From the NCBI GenBank assembly GCA_017848155.1, contig JAGAKC010000082.1, positions 1 to 16,748 on the forward strand: 16,748 bases of DNA, read 5' to 3'. Both the position numbers and the translations under genes were made by a program. The notes beneath the pieces are model-generated. The model made no database searches. It was not told the origin of the DNA and saw only the letters and a program-made list of their open reading frames with translations. Positions 14,967 to 16,748 of this stretch are shown here, one piece after another (position 1 is the first letter of the stretch; every line of letters begins with the position of its first letter). The stretch comes from Oscillospiraceae bacterium. GTDB taxonomy: Bacteria; Bacillota; Clostridia; Oscillospirales; Ruminococcaceae.

Positions 14967-15167
14967 TTATTTATACTGTCCACAGTTTTTACAGTAATCT
15001 GATGTATTGGGATTCTCCGTACCACATTCGTCACACGTCCATACTTTTACTATTGGCTTATCACCTGATCCAACATTATCAACTGTTTTTTTAATTATTG
15101 AGATATCCTCATCGCTGATCTTTACATCATCCTTTGTAATTATGCATTCGTTTGCCACAAATATCAC
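14967..15167 (-). CDS. Small zinc-ribbon protein of unknown function
   Basis: 66 residues from a GTG at 15167, with GAGG at 15175-15178 (7-base spacing). The N-terminal 40 residues are charged and unrecognised. The C-terminal 23 residues, WTCDECGTENPNTSDYCKNCGQYK, are a clear CxxC...CxxC zinc ribbon of the kind that ends many small or modular Firmicutes proteins. It has its own terminator, and a candidate promoter lies within the inverted repeat at 15214-15254. Base composition is AT-richer than cca or tuf on either side. No catalytic feature is visible; it may be an adaptor or nucleic-acid-binding protein. Confidence 0.75.
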   Translation of the reverse strand: MIFVANECIITKDDVKISDEDISIIKKTVDNVGSGDKPIVKVWTCDECGTENPNTSDYCKNCGQYK

Positions 15168-15209
15168 TCTCTTTCCTCAAATTATTCAGTAACTTTTATT
15201 TCACTTGCT

Positions 15210-15237
15210 ATTCTATCACAATTGGTCATTTTATCAA
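15210..15237 (-). promoter_or_regulatory. Candidate promoter of the zinc-ribbon gene
   Basis: Minus strand TTGATA (15232-15237), 16-base spacer, TAGAAT (15210-15215). Almost all of it lies inside the inverted repeat at 15214-15254, so a protein bound there would block it. Confidence 0.45.
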
Positions 15238-15254
15238 TAGACCAAATTGTGATA
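15214..15254. repeat. Long inverted repeat, candidate operator between divergent genes
   Basis: TATCACAATTGGTC (15214-15227) is the inverse of GACCAAATTGTGATA (15240-15254), apart from one extra base in the right arm; the loop is 12 bases. It lies between the leftward zinc-ribbon gene and the rightward XRE gene. The position suits an operator bound by the XRE protein, which would have controlled both genes. An RNA hairpin is the alternative. Confidence 0.65.
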
Positions 15255-15297
15255 AGCCATAATATTATTATAAATGCACAAAAGGGAAGAATAAAAT

Positions 15298-15729
15298 ATG
15301 TACAAATTAAAGTATCTTCGGGAAAGTGAATTATTGACGCAAAAACAGGTTGCGGACAAAATAGGATGCGGACATCGTGCTTATGCATATTACTAAGAAA
15401 ACAAGCGTGACATTCCAACTGAAGTTCTCATCAAAATATCTGAACTGTATAATGTTTCCATCGACTATATCCTTGATCGCATCGACGACCCTGCTCCATA
15501 TTTGCACGCCGTCGACACAACATATAAACTATCGGAAATAAGAAAGAGAAATGGATTGTCACAGATGGATGTCGCAAAAATACTGTTTATTGCGCAGAAC
15601 ACATACAGTTGCTATGAAAAACGTACTCGTGACATACCCACTGCGACACTGATCCGCCTGGCGGATTTCTACAATGTATCTGTGGATTACATTCTGGGGC
15701 GCACTGATGATCCAAAGGCCAACAGATAA
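15298..15729 (+). pseudogene. Tandem double-XRE (HTH_3) regulator interrupted by an in-frame ochre codon
   Basis: One open frame of 144 codons starts at ATG 15298 (AGGGAAG upstream) and ends at 15727-15729, but codon 33 (15394-15396) is TAA. Both halves are XRE helix-turn-helix domains joined end to end. The first reads YKLKYLRESELLTQKQVADKI, then the stop, then ENKRDIPTEVLIKISELYNVSIDYIL. The second reads YKLSEIRKRNGLSQMDVAKIL ... RDIPTATLIRLADFYNVSVDYILGRTDDP. By hand alignment they share about 29 of 65 positions. The TAA falls where the second copy has a conserved Glu (CYEKRTRDIP), so a single G-to-T change of GAA explains it. No ribosome site precedes the second domain (TTG at 15502 only), so independent expression of it is doubtful. 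The break could be a real recent mutation or a sequencing error. Confidence 0.85.
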
Positions 15730-15731
15730 AC

Positions 15732-15757
15732 GGACCCTCTCTTGTCAGAGAGGGTCC
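15732..15757 (+). terminator. Hairpin after the XRE gene
   Basis: GGACCCTCTC (15732-15741) and GAGAGGGTCC (15748-15757) form a perfect 10-bp stem with a 6-base loop, two bases after the XRE stop codon. The T-tract is poor. It probably ends rightward transcription ahead of the convergent tuf gene. Confidence 0.7.
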
Positions 15758-15764
15758 AATACTT

Positions 15765-15798
15765 CCAAAACAAAAACCGCCAACCTTTCGGTTGGCGG
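15765..15798 (-). terminator. Intrinsic terminator of tuf
   Basis: Minus strand CCGCCAACC (15790-15798), loop GAAA, GGTTGGCGG (15777-15785), then TTTTTGTTTTGG. A 9-bp perfect stem with a tetraloop and a strong T-tract, about 40 bases after the tuf stop codon. Confidence 0.93.
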
Positions 15799-15840
15799 CT
15801 ATATTTTTCAATTTAGGAATCGAATATAGTTCGCTATGAA

Positions 15841-16748
15841 TTACTCGTTGATAGCAGTAACAACGCCGGAACCTACTGTTCTACCACCCTCACGGATAGC
15901 GAAACGGAGACCCTCTTCAATAGCGATAGGAGTGATCAGCTCAACGTCCATTACAACGTTATCGCCGGGCATGCACATTTCCTTGTCAGCAGGCAGTGTG
16001 ATAACGCCTGTAACGTCTGTTGTTCTGAAGAAGAACTGAGGACGATAGTTGGAAACGAAAGGTGTATGACGGCCGCCCTCTTCCTTCTTGAGAACGTAAA
16101 CCTGACCCTGGAACTTTGTGTGGGGGTGAATGGAACCGGGCTTGCAGAGTACCTGACCACGCTCGATATCCTGACGTGTAATACCACGGAGCAGAGCACC
16201 GATGTTGTAACCAGCAACAGCCTCGTCAAGTGTCTTTCTGAACATCTCAAGACCTGTAACAACAGTGGACTTGGGCTCGTCAACAAGACCTGTGATCTCA
16301 ACTGTATCGTTAACCTTAACTACACCACGCTCTACACGACCTGTAGCAACTGTACCACGACCTGTGATTGTCATTGTGTCCTCAACAGGCATAAGGAAGG
16401 GCAGATCCTCAGAACGCTCAGGAGCAGGGATGTACTCGTCAACAGCGTCCATGAGAGCCTTGATGCAAGCGTACTCAGGAGCGTTGATGTCGTCGCTGGA
16501 GCTATCGAGAGCCTTGAATGCAGAACCGAAGATAACGGGTGTGTTATCACCGTCAAAGCCGTTCTTTGTCAGCTCATCACGGATATCCATCTCTACGAGC
16601 TCGAGCATCTCGGAATCCTTGTACTCGCCTGTTGTCTCATCGAATGTGCAGTCATCAACGTCATCGCACTTGTTTACGAATACTACAATAGAGGGAACGC
16701 CTACCTGACGAGCAAGCAGGATGTGCTCTCTTGTCTGAGCCATAGGAC
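15841..16748 (-). CDS. tuf: Elongation factor Tu, C-terminal three quarters (5' end beyond the window)
   Basis: The last ~300 residues of EF-Tu; the gene enters from the right edge, so about 100 N-terminal residues, including the P-loop, are missing. The visible part starts within domain 1 at [28 protein letters not shown], where NKCD is the guanine-specificity motif. Domain 2 follows ([26 protein letters not shown]) and domain 3 ends with [21 protein letters not shown]-Tu brings aminoacyl-tRNA to the ribosome with GTP. The repetitive choice of a few codons suits a highly expressed gene. The ATG at 16741-16743 is internal, not the start. Confidence 0.97.
   Translation of the reverse strand, partial: PMAQTREHILLARQVGVPSIVVFVNKCDDVDDCTFDETTGEYKDSEMLELVEMDIRDELTKNGFDGDNTPVIFGSAFKALDSSSDDINAPEYACIKALMDAVDEYIPAPERSEDLPFLMPVEDTMTITGRGTVATGRVERGVVKVNDTVEITGLVDEPKSTVVTGLEMFRKTLDEAVAGYNIGALLRGITRQDIERGQVLCKPGSIHPHTKFQGQVYVLKKEEGGRHTPFVSNYRPQFFFRTTDVTGVITLPADKEMCMPGDNVVMDVELITPIAIEEGLRFAIREGGRTVGSGVVTAINE

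Noticed and set aside
15182..15418. Leftward 78-codon open frame with a hydrophobic middle
   Set aside because: It lies across the inverted repeat and the first XRE domain, lacks a ribosome site, and the XRE frame on the other strand is convincing.
15502..15729. Second XRE domain as an independent 75-residue gene
   Set aside because: Its only early start is a TTG with no ribosome site, and the frame continues upstream into a homologous domain, so one interrupted gene fits better.

Overview
The window looks like a chromosomal segment of a low-to-mid GC Gram-positive anaerobe of the class Clostridia, most likely a Ruminococcus-type member of the Oscillospiraceae. The clues are strong GGAGG ribosome binding sites, consensus -35/-10 promoters with 17-base spacers, GHKL/LytTR two-component proteins, a GntR/YtrA-type ABC operon, a LacI-sensor/GGDEF fusion and a single Mbl-like MreB. 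This placement comes from reading the proteins, not from a search. No CRISPR array, rRNA, tRNA or insertion sequence was recognised.

Bases 1-1930. A secreted protein, cut off by the window edge, is transcribed leftwards behind a perfect promoter and a cobalamin riboswitch. Its visible part resembles DUF4430 (transcobalamin C-terminal-like) proteins, which suggests a B12-controlled surface protein. Divergently, a two-gene operon encodes a small cysteine-rich lipoprotein and, one base later, an Lgt paralogue with non-canonical active-site motifs (YGG and GCCYG). Bases 1929-4345 carry a leftward glycan-type pair: a polysaccharide pyruvyltransferase-family protein followed by a flippase-like (LPG-synthase transmembrane-type) membrane protein, from a perfect promoter.

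Bases 4366-10300. A LytTR response regulator and a GHKL histidine kinase run leftwards. Divergent from them is a five-gene operon: YtrA-type GntR repressor, ABC ATPase, two ABC-2 permeases and a CPBP intramembrane protease. Its promoter carries three copies of one 9-base operator half-site. This looks like an envelope-stress, peptide-efflux or immunity module; no pheromone gene is visible.

Bases 10279-14906. A bidirectional terminator separates that operon from a LacI-sensor/GGDEF diguanylate cyclase, an MreB/Mbl homologue and CCA tRNA nucleotidyltransferase. All three point leftwards, each with its own promoter.

Bases 14931-15757 form a small AT-richer island between cca and tuf. It holds a tiny zinc-ribbon protein and, divergently, a tandem double-XRE regulator broken by an in-frame ochre codon, with a long inverted repeat between them. 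The window ends inside tuf (EF-Tu), which has a clear terminator.
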